A stretch of 64,000 nt of DNA from a bacterium (GTDB taxonomy: Bacteria > Pseudomonadota > Alphaproteobacteria > Caulobacterales > Hyphomonadaceae): assembly GCA_016125045.1 (NCBI GenBank), contig WGML01000003.1, positions 1 through 64,000 of the forward strand. The letters run 5' to 3'. The notes under the pieces are model-generated. The model was given only the letters and a program-made list of their open reading frames with translations. It made no database searches and was not told the origin of the DNA. This document shows, one piece after another, positions 53,838 to 62,951 of this stretch (the stretch's first letter is position 1; every line of letters starts with the position of its first letter). A program made the translations under genes and the position numbers.

Positions 53838-54356
53838 TCCTGGAGCCCTTGTGGTTAAAGGCGAAGCTGCGGCGAGTGTTCGCGCGATTGGCTAAGATTC
53901 GGTTCCGGGCGGAGGGGGAGGGGAGGTGCTGGAGCGCGACCTGGCGCGCGGCGCGGGCGGGGGCCCGAGGGAGGAAGGAGAGCGGCCGGCGGAGGGCGGA
54001 GGGCGGAGGGCAGAAGGCAGAGGGCAGAGGGCAGAGGGCAGAGGGCAGCGGAATGCGGTGATCGAAGCCCATCGTCGCCATTCGCCGCCGTTTCCGGCGG
54101 GCCGACGAGGCTGCTGGCGGGGTGGCGCTGCGGTGCTCCGGGGTCACCTTTAGAGGGCTGTGGGCAGGCTGTGGGCGAGGCGCGGGTTGGGGGGGGCTGA
54201 ACGGGGCTTGGGCGGGCTGCAGGCGGCTTCGGGCGGGGCCTGGGCGGGGCTTGAGCTGGCCTTGGGCGGTCGCGGCGCCATTCGCTCGAGGGTGCATTGA
54301 CCCACCCGCGGCTCGCCTGTATTCCCCCTCGTTCTTCGTTACCCGAGACGGCATCT
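53838..54356. other. Gap between hybrid kinase and tRNA-Leu
   Basis: No credible gene. The region contains a 7-bp tandem repeat (separate entry) and a G-rich stretch at about 54150-54275 of irregular GGGCTTGGGCGGGCT-type units, with runs of three or more G that could form G-quadruplexes on the plus strand. It precedes tRNA-Leu and so is probably core-side flanking DNA of the island. Confidence 0.5.
53991..54046. repeat. Eight-copy 7-bp tandem repeat
   Basis: Eight consecutive 7-mers: GGAGGGC three times, AGAAGGC once, AGAGGGC four times. It is non-coding and sits about 150 bp upstream of the hybrid kinase start, in its promoter region. It is a candidate variable-number repeat. Confidence 0.9.
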
Positions 54357-54441
54357 GCCCAGATGGCGGAATTGGTAGACGCGCACGGTTCAGGTCCGTG
54401 TGCCGCAAGGCGTGGAGGTTCGAGTCCTCTTCTGGGCACCA
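54357..54441 (+). tRNA. tRNA-Leu(CAG)
   Basis: An 85-nt class II tRNA with encoded CCA (54439-54441). Acceptor arms GCCCAGA and TCTGGGC pair fully. The anticodon loop is TTCAGGT with CAG, followed by a long variable arm and T-loop GTTCGAGTC. The 3' end faces an integrase gene 187 bp away, the usual attachment site layout. Confidence 0.96.
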
Positions 54442-54563
54442 GGCACCTCATTGTGTGCATTTTTCAGCGTCCGCAGGCATCCACAAAAATCAATAATAAC
54501 AGATACTTACGGCGGATTCGGGTCCGCTGGCGTCCTCTCGCATCCGTCCCCGTCCAGAGCAAA

Positions 54564-54626
54564 GTATGGTACGGCCTCTGGTAGTATGGTACGGAATGGG
54601 GGTCGCTAAACCTGCCCGTACCATAC
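54564..54626. promoter_or_regulatory. Three 11-bp repeats before the integrase (candidate arm/operator sites)
   Basis: GTATGGTACGG occurs at 54564-54574 and 54584-54594, exactly 20 bp apart, and inverted (CCGTACCATAC) at 54616-54626. The last copy ends one base before the integrase ATG at 54628. This spacing suggests arm-type integrase binding or an autorepressor operator covering the start codon region. Confidence 0.65.
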
Positions 54627-54627
54627 C

Positions 54628-55815
54628 ATGCCGCTGACAGACCTGAAAATCCGAAGCCTGAAGCCCGAAGACAAGCCGCGCCGTTACACCGATGGCGGCA
54701 ACCTGTTTGTCGAAGTGCGCCCCAATGGCTCCAAGCTCTGGCGCTATGCTTACAAGTTTGACGGCAAGCAAAAGCTCTTGGCGCTGGGCCCCTATCCGGA
54801 AGTCACGCTTGCCAAGGCGCGCGATAAGCGCACCGAAGCCCGCCTACTCCTGCTGGACGGGATCGACCCCATGCAGCAGGCCAAGATCGACAAGCTCGAA
54901 CAGAGGGCGCTGACCGAAGACACCTTCTCTGCGCTCGCTGCCGAACTCCTCGATAAGAACCGCCGCGAAGGCCTCGCCGAAGCCACGCTCTCCAAGAAGA
55001 CCTGGCTGATCGGCATCGCCAATGCCGACCTTGGCGACCTGCCGGTCACGCAGATCAAGCCCACGCACGTCCTCGTCCCGCTCCGCAAGGTGGAGGCGGA
55101 AGGCAATTACGAAACAGCCCGCCGACTGCGCGCCGTGATCTCCCAGGTCTTCCGCTATGCCGTTGCCACAGCCCGCTGCGAACATGACCCGACCGCTGGC
55201 CTTCGCGGCGCACTGATCGCGCCAAAGGTCACTCACCGGCCTGCCATCGTTGACCGTGACAAGTTCGCCGGATTGATCCGCTCCATCTGGACCTATGACG
55301 GCGCGATCGAGACCAAGGCTGGGCTTCAGCTGATGGCGCTGCTCTATCCAAGGCCGGGCGAGCTGCGCCTGTCCACTTGGGACGAGTACGACCTCAAGAA
55401 GCGCACATGGACCATTCCGGCAGAGCGCGCCAAGATGCGCCGCGAACACAGGAAACCCCTCCCCGGCGCGGCGGTGGACATTCTCAAGGACCTTCAAGCC
55501 GAGACAGGCGGCGAGCCCTACGTCTTCATCTCGCAGCTCGCACGCGGCAAGCCGATCAGCGAGAATACGCTCAACGGCTCCCTGCGCCGTCTCGGTTATA
55601 AAAAGGACGAGATGACCTCTCACGGCTTTCGCGCCAGCGCCTCAAGCCTCCTGAACGAAAGCAACAAATGGCACCCCGACGCCATCGAAGCCGAACTCGC
55701 CCACATGGGCGCCGACCAGGTGCGCAAGGCTTACCACCGCGCGACCTACTGGGACCAACGCGTTGAAATGGCGGAATGGTGGGCGGGAGAAGTGCTGAAG
55801 TTTGCGGGCAAATAA
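54628..55815 (+). CDS. P4-type tyrosine integrase (DUF4102)
   Basis: A 395-residue integrase of a tRNA-targeting island. The N-terminal DUF4102 arm-binding domain (about 1-85) reads LTDLKIRSLKPEDKPRRYTDGGNL. The catalytic domain has Arg in RPGELRLSTW, HGFRASAS (His and Arg), LAHM (His) and nucleophile Tyr in KAYHRATYW. GC and codon use are somewhat lower than the core. It probably recombines the tRNA-Leu 3' end with an attR outside the window. Confidence 0.93.
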   Translation: MPLTDLKIRSLKPEDKPRRYTDGGNLFVEVRPNGSKLWRYAYKFDGKQKLLALGPYPEVTLAKARDKRTEARLLLLDGIDPMQQAKIDKLEQRALTEDTFSALAAELLDKNRREGLAEATLSKKTWLIGIANADLGDLPVTQIKPTHVLVPLRKVEAEGNYETARRLRAVISQVFRYAVATARCEHDPTAGLRGALIAPKVTHRPAIVDRDKFAGLIRSIWTYDGAIETKAGLQLMALLYPRPGELRLSTWDEYDLKKRTWTIPAERAKMRREHRKPLPGAAVDILKDLQAETGGEPYVFISQLARGKPISENTLNGSLRRLGYKKDEMTSHGFRASASSLLNESNKWHPDAIEAELAHMGADQVRKAYHRATYWDQRVEMAEWWAGEVLKFAGK

Positions 55816-55922
55816 ATACTCTCAATGCCAGTTCAAATTCCCCTCCGCGCTCTCTAAGAAACATACTCTGTGGAAGATTATGCAAATTTTTAAGAGAAAA
55901 GGAATCAATTTAGAGTCGATCA

Positions 55923-56948
55923 ATGCTTTTGGATGAACTCGCCAAGCAGTGTCAAAGCTGCGCACAGAAAAGCCCCGTGCTAGTGCTCGGGAGCGGAGCA
56001 TCGATTCCGCACGGCATCCGCGGAATGGGGGATTTGGCGGGTTGGCTCCGGGACAACGTGCAGGCCGATGATGGACCAGAAGTCGATGCCTGGACACTGG
56101 TCAGAACTGCTTTGGCGGCAGGCGATCACCTAGAAGCCGCTCTAGAAGAACGGAATTTGCCAGACACGCTTGTCGTGAAGATCGTCCGAAGCACCTGGGA
56201 TTTCATCGCTCAGGACGACTACAGCTTGCTTAAATCAGCGATCAAATCGGAAACTGTCTTTCCGCTCGGCTCTTTGCTGTCGGGACTATTCCGAAGCACA
56301 AACCGCAACATTCATGTGGTAACCACCAACTATGACCGCGTTGCAGAGTATGCCGCCGACTCGTGCGGCTACGTCCACAACACTGGATTTCTTCCCGGCT
56401 ATATTCGTCGTGCGGATGGGGCAGAGAATCTGATCTTCAAACAGGGGCCTAACATCGCGCGGACTGTTACTGTTTGGAAGGTCCACGGGTCGTTAGATTG
56501 GTTTGGTGACGGGCAGGGTGGAGTGCTGTCGCTTCCGATGACAAGCGAGCTGCCGGATGGTCTGGTTCCGCTTATCGTCACGCCTGGCGTTAGCAAATAT
56601 CAACGAACTCACGATGAGCCCTTTCGAAGCGCGATTCAGGGCGCGGATCGCGTGCTAAGCGCCGCGAATGCTTTTATTTGCATTGGATACGGTTTTCGCG
56701 ATCGCCACATACACCCGAAGCTGATGACGCGGTGCCGTGTGCATAACGCTCCAATCTTGGTGGCAGCGCGCACTCTGACGCCCGAAGCGAAAGACTTTCT
56801 CAACAACAACGCTGGGCGAAATTACCTCGCGCTCGAAGACCACAATGACGGAACTATGGTCTACAATCGTGACAACCCAAACGGGGTGGTCGTTGCTGGC
56901 GGCAAATATTGGGAGTTGCCCGCATTGAACGAATTGATTGGGTTCTAG
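55923..56948 (+). CDS. SIR2-domain NADase of a SIR2-HerA antiphage system
   Basis: A 341-residue protein. The SIR2 fold is visible: VLVLGSGASIPHG (21-31), TTNYD (134-138), WKVHGSLDW (His188 in the catalytic position) and IGYGFRDRHIHPKL. In SIR2-HerA systems this subunit hydrolyses NAD+ when phage is sensed and causes abortive infection. It is followed 9 bp later by the HerA helicase gene. The base composition is clearly lower in GC than the core, consistent with transfer. The ribosome binding site before ATG 55923 is weak. Confidence 0.88.
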   Translation: MLLDELAKQCQSCAQKSPVLVLGSGASIPHGIRGMGDLAGWLRDNVQADDGPEVDAWTLVRTALAAGDHLEAALEERNLPDTLVVKIVRSTWDFIAQDDYSLLKSAIKSETVFPLGSLLSGLFRSTNRNIHVVTTNYDRVAEYAADSCGYVHNTGFLPGYIRRADGAENLIFKQGPNIARTVTVWKVHGSLDWFGDGQGGVLSLPMTSELPDGLVPLIVTPGVSKYQRTHDEPFRSAIQGADRVLSAANAFICIGYGFRDRHIHPKLMTRCRVHNAPILVAARTLTPEAKDFLNNNAGRNYLALEDHNDGTMVYNRDNPNGVVVAGGKYWELPALNELIGF

Positions 56949-56957
56949 GAGAAAGTA

Positions 56958-58700
56958 GTGAGTATTCTCGACTTCAAAGATAACGAAAGCCTCGGGACGA
57001 TCATTGCGGTTGATACCGCAACAGTCACCGTGCGTGTCGATGAGCTGGACCGTCTGAAACGGATCCAGGTCAATCGCCTGACGGCGATTAGAAGCTCCAA
57101 GGCCGGTCAACACCTTATTGGAATTGTTTCTCGCATCACAAGGAAAGCAGGCGATGAAGCTGCGCTGGAAGGCGTTGTGCCAGATCCAGAGGCTGCACTA
57201 CCAGAAAACAATCTTGTCCGAGTAGCGCTGATTGGGACGCTCGTAGATAAGGATGCGTTAAAAGAAAACGTATTCAAAAGGACCCTCGAAACTGTCCCTG
57301 AAATCGATGCGGATTGTTTTGCCTTGGAAGGCGAGCGCCTTACAAGATTCATGCAGGTCATTTCGCAGGTTTCCGGTGACGGCCCGCAGCTTGAGCTTGG
57401 CAGATATGCACTCGATGAAGATGCGCGGGCTTTCCTAAACGGAAACCGACTTTTTCAACGTCACGCCGTTGTCGTAGGCAGCACCGGAAGCGGCAAGTCG
57501 TACACGACCGCGCGCCTTCTTGATCAGATTGCTGAACTTCCCCAGTGTAATGTCATATTGTTCGATATTCATGGCGAGTATCAGACTCTTGATACGGATG
57601 AGTTCCGACATCTGCGAATCGCCGGGCCGAGCGACATTGGTCAGGGTCGCGATCTGAACGATGGTGTATTACATCTTCCGTTTTGGCTCCTAGGATATGA
57701 GGCATTGGTGACCTTGTTCGTTGATCGGTCTGATCAGAACGCCCCTAACCAAGCCATGCTGATGACACGCTGCATCACCGATGCGAAGCGAGCGATGCTT
57801 GATCCGTCGCAACACGCCGATATTCTGGCCAACTTCACCATCGATAGCCCGGTGCCGTTCAACATCGACAACGTGCAGGCAGAGCTCGAGAGATTGAATC
57901 AGGAAATGGTGCAGGGTGCGCGCAGCGAAAAACAAGGACCTTACTTCGACAAGCGGAGCCGTTTGATCGCACGATTTGAAGCCAAACGAAATGACCGCCG
58001 CCTTGGTTTTATATTCCAGCCGCCAGCAGCCTGTATGGATATGGCCTGGCTGTCACAGGTCACTCATCTTCTGATCGGCGGGCGCGGATCGCAAGAGGAC
58101 GGCAAGGGCGGTGTCAAGATTATCAATTTTTCGGAAGTGCCGTCGGATACTCTGCCGCTTATGGTCAGCTTAATCGCTCGGCTGATTTTCACTGTAAATC
58201 AGTGGACACATCCAGAGCGGCGTCATCCAATCGCGCTCTTTTGCGATGAGGCACACCTGTACATACCTGAGCGCGCGTCTTCGGAGTCTGCAGACGAGAT
58301 TTCCGTCGGAATTTTCGAGCGAATTGCCAAGGAAGGTCGAAAGTATGGAGTGGGCTTGGTGGTGATCAGTCAAAGGCCCTCTGAAGTAAATCGAACGGTA
58401 CTTAGTCAATGCAATAATGTGATCGCGATGAGGCTTACGAATGGAGACGATCAATCCGTCATCAAGCGACTACTACCGGACAGCCTCGGCGGATTTGGTG
58501 ACTTGCTTCCGGTGCTTGATATCGGAGAAGCTCTAGTCGTGGGTGACGCAAGTCTTCTCCCGACTCGCGTAATGGTCTCTGAACCTCGCTTCAAACCCAG
58601 CAGCGCAACAGTTGACTTTTGGGACCGGTGGCAAGAGGAGGAGCCTCAAGCAGATACCAGCGACGCAGTTCGCGCATGGCGGAGACAGAGCCTGCAATAG
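56958..58700 (+). CDS. HerA-type ATPase of a SIR2-HerA antiphage system
   Basis: A 580-residue ATPase/translocase from GTG 56958 (AGGAGA upstream). The N-terminal HAS-barrel (about 1-140) precedes Walker A GSTGSGKSYT (174-183). The FDIHGEY block, Walker B ALFCDEAHLY and the sensor region VVISQRPSEVN follow. HerA forms hexamers and, with SIR2, a large complex that degrades NAD on infection. It is the second gene of the defence pair. The AT-richer codons match the SIR2 gene. Confidence 0.9.
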   Translation: MSILDFKDNESLGTIIAVDTATVTVRVDELDRLKRIQVNRLTAIRSSKAGQHLIGIVSRITRKAGDEAALEGVVPDPEAALPENNLVRVALIGTLVDKDALKENVFKRTLETVPEIDADCFALEGERLTRFMQVISQVSGDGPQLELGRYALDEDARAFLNGNRLFQRHAVVVGSTGSGKSYTTARLLDQIAELPQCNVILFDIHGEYQTLDTDEFRHLRIAGPSDIGQGRDLNDGVLHLPFWLLGYEALVTLFVDRSDQNAPNQAMLMTRCITDAKRAMLDPSQHADILANFTIDSPVPFNIDNVQAELERLNQEMVQGARSEKQGPYFDKRSRLIARFEAKRNDRRLGFIFQPPAACMDMAWLSQVTHLLIGGRGSQEDGKGGVKIINFSEVPSDTLPLMVSLIARLIFTVNQWTHPERRHPIALFCDEAHLYIPERASSESADEISVGIFERIAKEGRKYGVGLVVISQRPSEVNRTVLSQCNNVIAMRLTNGDDQSVIKRLLPDSLGGFGDLLPVLDIGEALVVGDASLLPTRVMVSEPRFKPSSATVDFWDRWQEEEPQADTSDAVRAWRRQSLQ

Positions 58701-58708
58701 AAAGTTCG

Positions 58709-58969
58709 CTATTGCATCCGCTCCGCTTCCACCACGTTGCGCATATAGTCCTCAACCTCGCTCTCAAGCCAAACGCTGCGCCGTCCCAGATGCACCGGCG
58801 AGGGAAAGGGCTGCACCGGGTCCTTGATCAGCTCATAGAGCAGCGAGCGGCTGATGGTCAGACGGTCCAACACGTCGCGCAAGGACAAGAATCGCTGCGG
58901 CGCGTGTGCCGGTGGTTTTGGAACATCCGGACGCTTCGGCGGCAGCGAGACGATATTGGGCTTGGGCAT
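58709..58969 (-). CDS. AlpA-like phage/island regulatory protein
   Basis: An 86-residue protein with an excisionase-type HTH: FLSLRDVLDRLTISRSLLYELI, then FPSPVHLGRRSVWLESEVEDYM. AlpA-family proteins activate the integrase of P4-like islands or act as excision factors. ATG 58969 follows a perfect AAGGAGG. It is convergent with herA at 8 bp and belongs to the island. Confidence 0.88.
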   Translation of the reverse strand: MPKPNIVSLPPKRPDVPKPPAHAPQRFLSLRDVLDRLTISRSLLYELIKDPVQPFPSPVHLGRRSVWLESEVEDYMRNVVEAERMQ

Positions 58970-59124
58970 GAGGGCCTCCTTACTCGACTTCGGCCAGCCA
59001 CTTCGCCAGCCTTGCCCCATGATCCCGCGTGATCCGTGCCCTGCCTAGTCGGAATGGCGGCAAATCGCGGCATGAGTTCGCAAGGCCTTGCAAGCTGGTG
59101 CAGGGCGCGCCCGACGCGCCCCGT

Positions 59125-60438
59125 TCAGGCCTCGCCTGCAGCCTGTCCACTGAGGAATGCGCCGTGGACTGTGCCGAAATAGTCCGTGCTGCAGGCTTCT
59201 CCGGCAAAGCGTAGCGCGCCGCCAGCTTCGGGCCTTGCGAGTGCCTGCCGGTCAGCGGGGCTGCTGCCCACGGCGTAGAAGGAATAGGAGCCGCCCGAGA
59301 GCGGATCGCTCGCCCAGCGGGTCACCTGCGCGGCGATGGGCGCGGGCGTTGCCGAGCCGAACATGTCGCGCAGGGTGGCGGTCGCCTCGCCCAGGAGTGC
59401 GTGTTCGTCCATCGCTTCAACCTGCAGCGCTGCGTCACTTCCCGTAAAGCCGAGCAGCACCGGCGCGCCAGCCTTCGCAAAGCTCACCCACTGCGACCAG
59501 CGCCCGGGCTCGGGTTTCATGCATTCGTGCCAGTCGATATCGGTCGGCCAAAAGGGCGTTTCGAAGCGCAGGAAATGCTTGTTGAGAAGGCCCATGCCAA
59601 GGCGCTCAATCGCAGTCTGTTTGTCTGCTGGGAGCTCCGGTGTGAAACGGATACCGTCCGCCTTCAGGACGCCAAGCGGCACGGTGACGATCACCCTGTC
59701 GCCGCGAAGCCGCTCGCCGGAGGCAAGCTCGACCTCCACACCCGGCCCGTCCCAACGCACATGGGCGACCGGCGCATTGAGCCGGATGTCGAGGCCGCGC
59801 GCCAGATGATCCGTTAGCTGATCATAGCCGCCGGGAAACAGCACATCGCCGCCGCCAAACTCGTCGTCCGCCCCGGTCCACCAGGCGGAAAGCTCCCGGG
59901 CGCTGCCGGAATATTCCTGCTCGTAATCGCCTGCGAGATGGTGCTCGAGCTGCGCCGCGCGAACGCGCGAGAGCGAGCCCGGCGGGCTGATCCGGTCAAT
60001 GGCCTCGCGGATCGACAGGTCGGCCTCGGCGCCCTGTGCCCGTTGAAAGGCGCGCTCAACCAGATCGGACGCCCGGTCCGTGCCGCGACCTTTCACGCCG
60101 ACCGCGGCAAGCTCCGGCGCAATGTAGAGCGCTGCGCTGTCATAGCTGGTGGCGAGCGTGTCGGCGCCTGCCTCACGCGCGAGGGCGGTGAGTGGGTTGC
60201 CGCGGACCCCGTGGACCCACGACGCACCGAGATCGACCGGAATGTCCGGCCAGAGGCGGCTTGTATGGATGCGCCCGCCAATCCGTCCGCGCGCCTCCAG
60301 AACGGTGACGCTTGCTCCGCGCGCGGTCAGCGCCCGCGCAGCCGCAAGGCCCGCGATCCCGGCACCGATGACGAGCACGGTTCCGCCCGCCATCGGCTCA
60401 CACGCTGCAAGGCCGGGGGCGGCAAGAGCGGCGCTCAT
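59125..60438 (-). CDS. Flavin monoamine oxidase-like protein (Tat leader start lost)
   Basis: A 437-residue flavoprotein from ATG 60438. The FAD fold [17 protein letters not shown] is near the start. GRIGGRI, the LGASWVHG block, VIVTVPLGVLKADGI and the C-terminal RFAGEACSTDYFGTVHGAFLSG flavin block are typical of the polyamine/monoamine oxidase family. Upstream in the same frame is a Tat leader (SIDRRRFLAAM) back to 60477, but its expected ATG reads AAG; comparison with the related leader at 61.67-61.79 kb indicates a start-codon mutation. Initiation at 60438 would remove the twin-arginine motif. Confidence 0.8.
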   Translation of the reverse strand: MSAALAAPGLAACEPMAGGTVLVIGAGIAGLAAARALTARGASVTVLEARGRIGGRIHTSRLWPDIPVDLGASWVHGVRGNPLTALAREAGADTLATSYDSAALYIAPELAAVGVKGRGTDRASDLVERAFQRAQGAEADLSIREAIDRISPPGSLSRVRAAQLEHHLAGDYEQEYSGSARELSAWWTGADDEFGGGDVLFPGGYDQLTDHLARGLDIRLNAPVAHVRWDGPGVEVELASGERLRGDRVIVTVPLGVLKADGIRFTPELPADKQTAIERLGMGLLNKHFLRFETPFWPTDIDWHECMKPEPGRWSQWVSFAKAGAPVLLGFTGSDAALQVEAMDEHALLGEATATLRDMFGSATPAPIAAQVTRWASDPLSGGSYSFYAVGSSPADRQALARPEAGGALRFAGEACSTDYFGTVHGAFLSGQAAGEA

Positions 60439-60596
60439 CGCGGCCAGAAAGCGGCGTCTGTCGATACTGGCCTGCTTGGCATGCTCCGGCTTCCTCCAAA
60501 TTCAGCCTCTTCGATAGGGCGGGCGACCGGTTTGCGGAAGGTAGAAAGCGCTGTTCGTGCGGCGTGCTTCGGCAAGTGGTTCGGATGCGGCAATTT

Positions 60597-60610
60597 GTGA
60601 TACGTATCAC
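60597..60610. promoter_or_regulatory. Perfect palindromic operator candidate GTGATACGTATCAC
   Basis: A 14-bp perfect palindrome lies between the divergent amine oxidase (start about 60477) and metallopeptidase (start 60655) genes, 44 bp before the latter. The sequence type resembles small-regulator operators; the regulator is unknown. Confidence 0.5.
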
Positions 60611-60654
60611 GCAAAGCCCACCGGCCTTAACGCCAACAATTTCTGGACCCCTGA

Positions 60655-61644
60655 ATGAGCACTGGCCGTCACATCTTGGCCGTCCTGGCTGGCGCGCTCT
60701 CGGCGTGTGACGCGCCTTCGCTGGTGGAGCCCATCGCTGCACCCGTATGCGAGGTTTCAGGCTCCGATCTTGATTGGCTCGACCGTTCACTCGCCGCTGT
60801 GCGCGAGGCGGCGTCCAGCATATCTGTCGACATTGATCTCGACCGGACTGAAGTCTTCGTGTTCGACGATGACTGCCTCATCCAGATTGCGACGGATGGC
60901 ACCCGCCAGTTCGTGGCACATGACGGCATGGTTCCGCTTCCCATCGGTGCGCAGCCTGCGGCGATCATGTCCTTTGCTGCGCCGACTCCTGATTCTTCAT
61001 TGGCCTATTTCGTGATGGCCCTGCCAAGCGTCTGGGAGGCGGCGGGCTTCACCAGCGAGATCGCGCTGCACGATTTCACGCTCGGCGTCTTTGCTCATGA
61101 GATCAGCCATGTCTGGCAGTTGCCGACCTATTACGGTGCCATCCGGCAGGTTCCGGGCGTCGAGCGCCTGCTCGCACCGGTCAATGACGACATGGTGCAG
61201 CGCCTGTTTGAAGGCGATGCGGCGTTTCGTTCCGGCATTGAGGCCGAGATCGAAGCGTTCCGGCAGGCCGCACGCGAGAGCGATCCCGAGGCGGTGCGCA
61301 GGCTGGCGCGCGAGGCGCGCAGCCGCATGCAGGACCGGTGGACCGCAAACTTCACCGGCGACCTGCCCGCATTGTCCGGCGTGCAGGCGATATTCCTGAC
61401 GCTGGAAGGATCAGGTCAGTGGTTTGCGATTGAGGCTCTGACGCGCTCGCCGTCCGGCCCGCGACTTGAAACGGGGCTTGCGCTGGAAGCCTTTGGCGCA
61501 CGCGGGGCAAAGTGGTCACAGGATCTCGGCCTTGCCCTGACAGGCGTGCTGGACCGGCTCGATCCCGACTGGCCTGCCGCTGTTTATGGCGCGGGTGATG
61601 AGACCGTTTTGGAGCTTCTCGACGCCACCCTGGAAGCGCGCTGA
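60655..61644 (+). CDS. Putative HEXXH zinc metallopeptidase lipoprotein
   Basis: A 329-residue protein. The lipobox LSAC puts the lipid Cys at about residue 18. The centre has GVFAHEISHVWQLP, an HEISH motif matching the zincin HExxH (about residues 147-151), in a helix. A downstream acidic helix region could provide the third ligand; it cannot be assigned. No specific family is recognised. It sits between the amine oxidase and its degenerate leader copy. Confidence 0.6.
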   Translation: MSTGRHILAVLAGALSACDAPSLVEPIAAPVCEVSGSDLDWLDRSLAAVREAASSISVDIDLDRTEVFVFDDDCLIQIATDGTRQFVAHDGMVPLPIGAQPAAIMSFAAPTPDSSLAYFVMALPSVWEAAGFTSEIALHDFTLGVFAHEISHVWQLPTYYGAIRQVPGVERLLAPVNDDMVQRLFEGDAAFRSGIEAEIEAFRQAARESDPEAVRRLAREARSRMQDRWTANFTGDLPALSGVQAIFLTLEGSGQWFAIEALTRSPSGPRLETGLALEAFGARGAKWSQDLGLALTGVLDRLDPDWPAAVYGAGDETVLELLDATLEAR

Positions 61645-61667
61645 ACGGGGCAAGACTCAATCCAGCC

Positions 61668-61793
61668 TCAAGCCCCCAGCACGATGACGCTGACCTCGCG
61701 CGGCGTCAGCACCCGCGCGGCCGCATGGCCGGGGCAACGAAGCGCCGCGCTCATCGCCGCCAGAAAACCCCGTCTCTCGATACTGGCTCGCAT
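61668..61793 (-). pseudogene. Decayed second copy of the amine oxidase leader
   Basis: A 41-codon frame from ATG 61793 reads MRASIERRGFLAAMSAAL, then a short remnant resembling the ...ALTARGASV... part of the amine oxidase, and stops. The FAD-fold segment is missing. The DNA for about 55 bp upstream also matches the amine oxidase upstream region, so this is a duplicated, internally deleted fragment. Its ribosome binding site AGGAGGCAG and its ATG are intact. Confidence 0.7.
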
Positions 61794-61899
61794 GGCATGC
61801 TTCTGCCTCCTGGATAGTGCGGGCGAAGGGCTCGCGGAAGCCGGAAAGCACTGCTCATGCGGCGTGGCACCCTCCCAACCCTTTGCTTATATTGAGTTT

Positions 61900-62840
61900 T
61901 ATTCAAACGAAGGCGCCACAAGGTTTCGCAAGAGGCGCCAGAAAAAAGCTTTGCAGACAATGGGTTAAGGGGCCAAGGGCGCCAACCCTTTTATCTTGCC
62001 TTTCAGGTCCGCGTTCTGAGCCCTTGCAGGTCCTTGCGAGCGCTTGCGAATTCTCGTTTCAGTTCAGTCCCTGCCAGGCCGGGAAATTACCCGCCAATCA
62101 ATTGCGGGGGCGACTGCCATTCCGGATCAGACGACCCAGGATTCCGGATTGGACGGTCGTCACTTACGATTGGGCGAGCCCATCATCCCGGTGCCGGTAA
62201 GACAGCGATGGCCCTGAAAGCGGTCGAGCGCCCGGCGCTTCTGTAATTGGCGCGGGTGATTGCGGGCTTTCCGAGGCGCCTCGAGCCGGTGCAAGGGGCG
62301 CTCGAAAACCGTTGTGCTGGCAAGACGTTAGGGGTCGGGAAGCACCAAGTGTTTGATCTTGCCCTACGGGTTCGCTGCGTCAATCCGTGCCGATCCTTGC
62401 CGCCTCCTCCAAATCTGTTCTTCGACCTGGTGCCAGATAAACTCGAATGAAAGCAGAGTGTTACCGGAAATCCGTGCACCGCAACGCTGTACAAAGGGCG
62501 CCAATTTTCCAGTGTGCAGACAAGGCGTTAGGTGGCATATGGTGCCACTGCTTTAATCTCGCCCTACCGGGTTCGCCTTGCGTGTCGCTGTCCCCGCATG
62601 CAGCCCGTTGGAACGTGTTGCTCACGCCCCGGACCCGTCGTCCGGCGTCACGTTAACTCGCCTTGCTGGCGAGTAGGCGCCCGGATCGCACTGTTTTCAT
62701 TGGAGTTTGGCAAAAAACAGGCACCACAATTTGCGGCATGAGGCGCCAAAAAACTGATTTGCAGACAAAGCGTTACGTACCCATGGGTGCGTTAGCTTCA
62801 ATCTTGCCCGTTCGGGTTCGCTGCCCAATCTCATGCCGCT
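61900..62840. repeat. Four degenerate about 85-bp repeats in noncoding island DNA
   Basis: No gene is supported between 61.8 and 63.0 kb. Four diverged copies begin at about 61932, 62290, 62495 and 62740. Shared blocks are GGCGCCA, TTTGCAGACAA, GCGTTA, a GGTGC, then TCTTGCCC followed by GGGTTCGCTG. Copies 1 and 4 also share about 35 bp upstream (AGGCGCCACAA / TTTCGCA). There is no open reading frame across the units. Origin unknown; they may be eroded ends of mobile elements or noncoding RNA units. Confidence 0.65.
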
Positions 62841-62951
62841 TTGGGCCGCGAATTGCCGCTTTCTGTCGGAACGTGCCGCCATTTGCTGAATCGCCTTCGC
62901 AAGCTGCGCGAGTGCCGATTGCGCCATCATCTCAAAACTCGGGCCGGTGTC

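Noticed and set aside
53991-54046. CRISPR array
   Set aside because: The 7-bp units are contiguous with no spacers and there are no cas genes.
62521-62800. attC sites of an integron at the GCGTTA repeats
   Set aside because: Only one copy (GTTAGGT) fits GTTRRRY, no matching RYYYAAC partner at proper distance is found, no cassette ORFs lie between copies, and no IntI gene is present.
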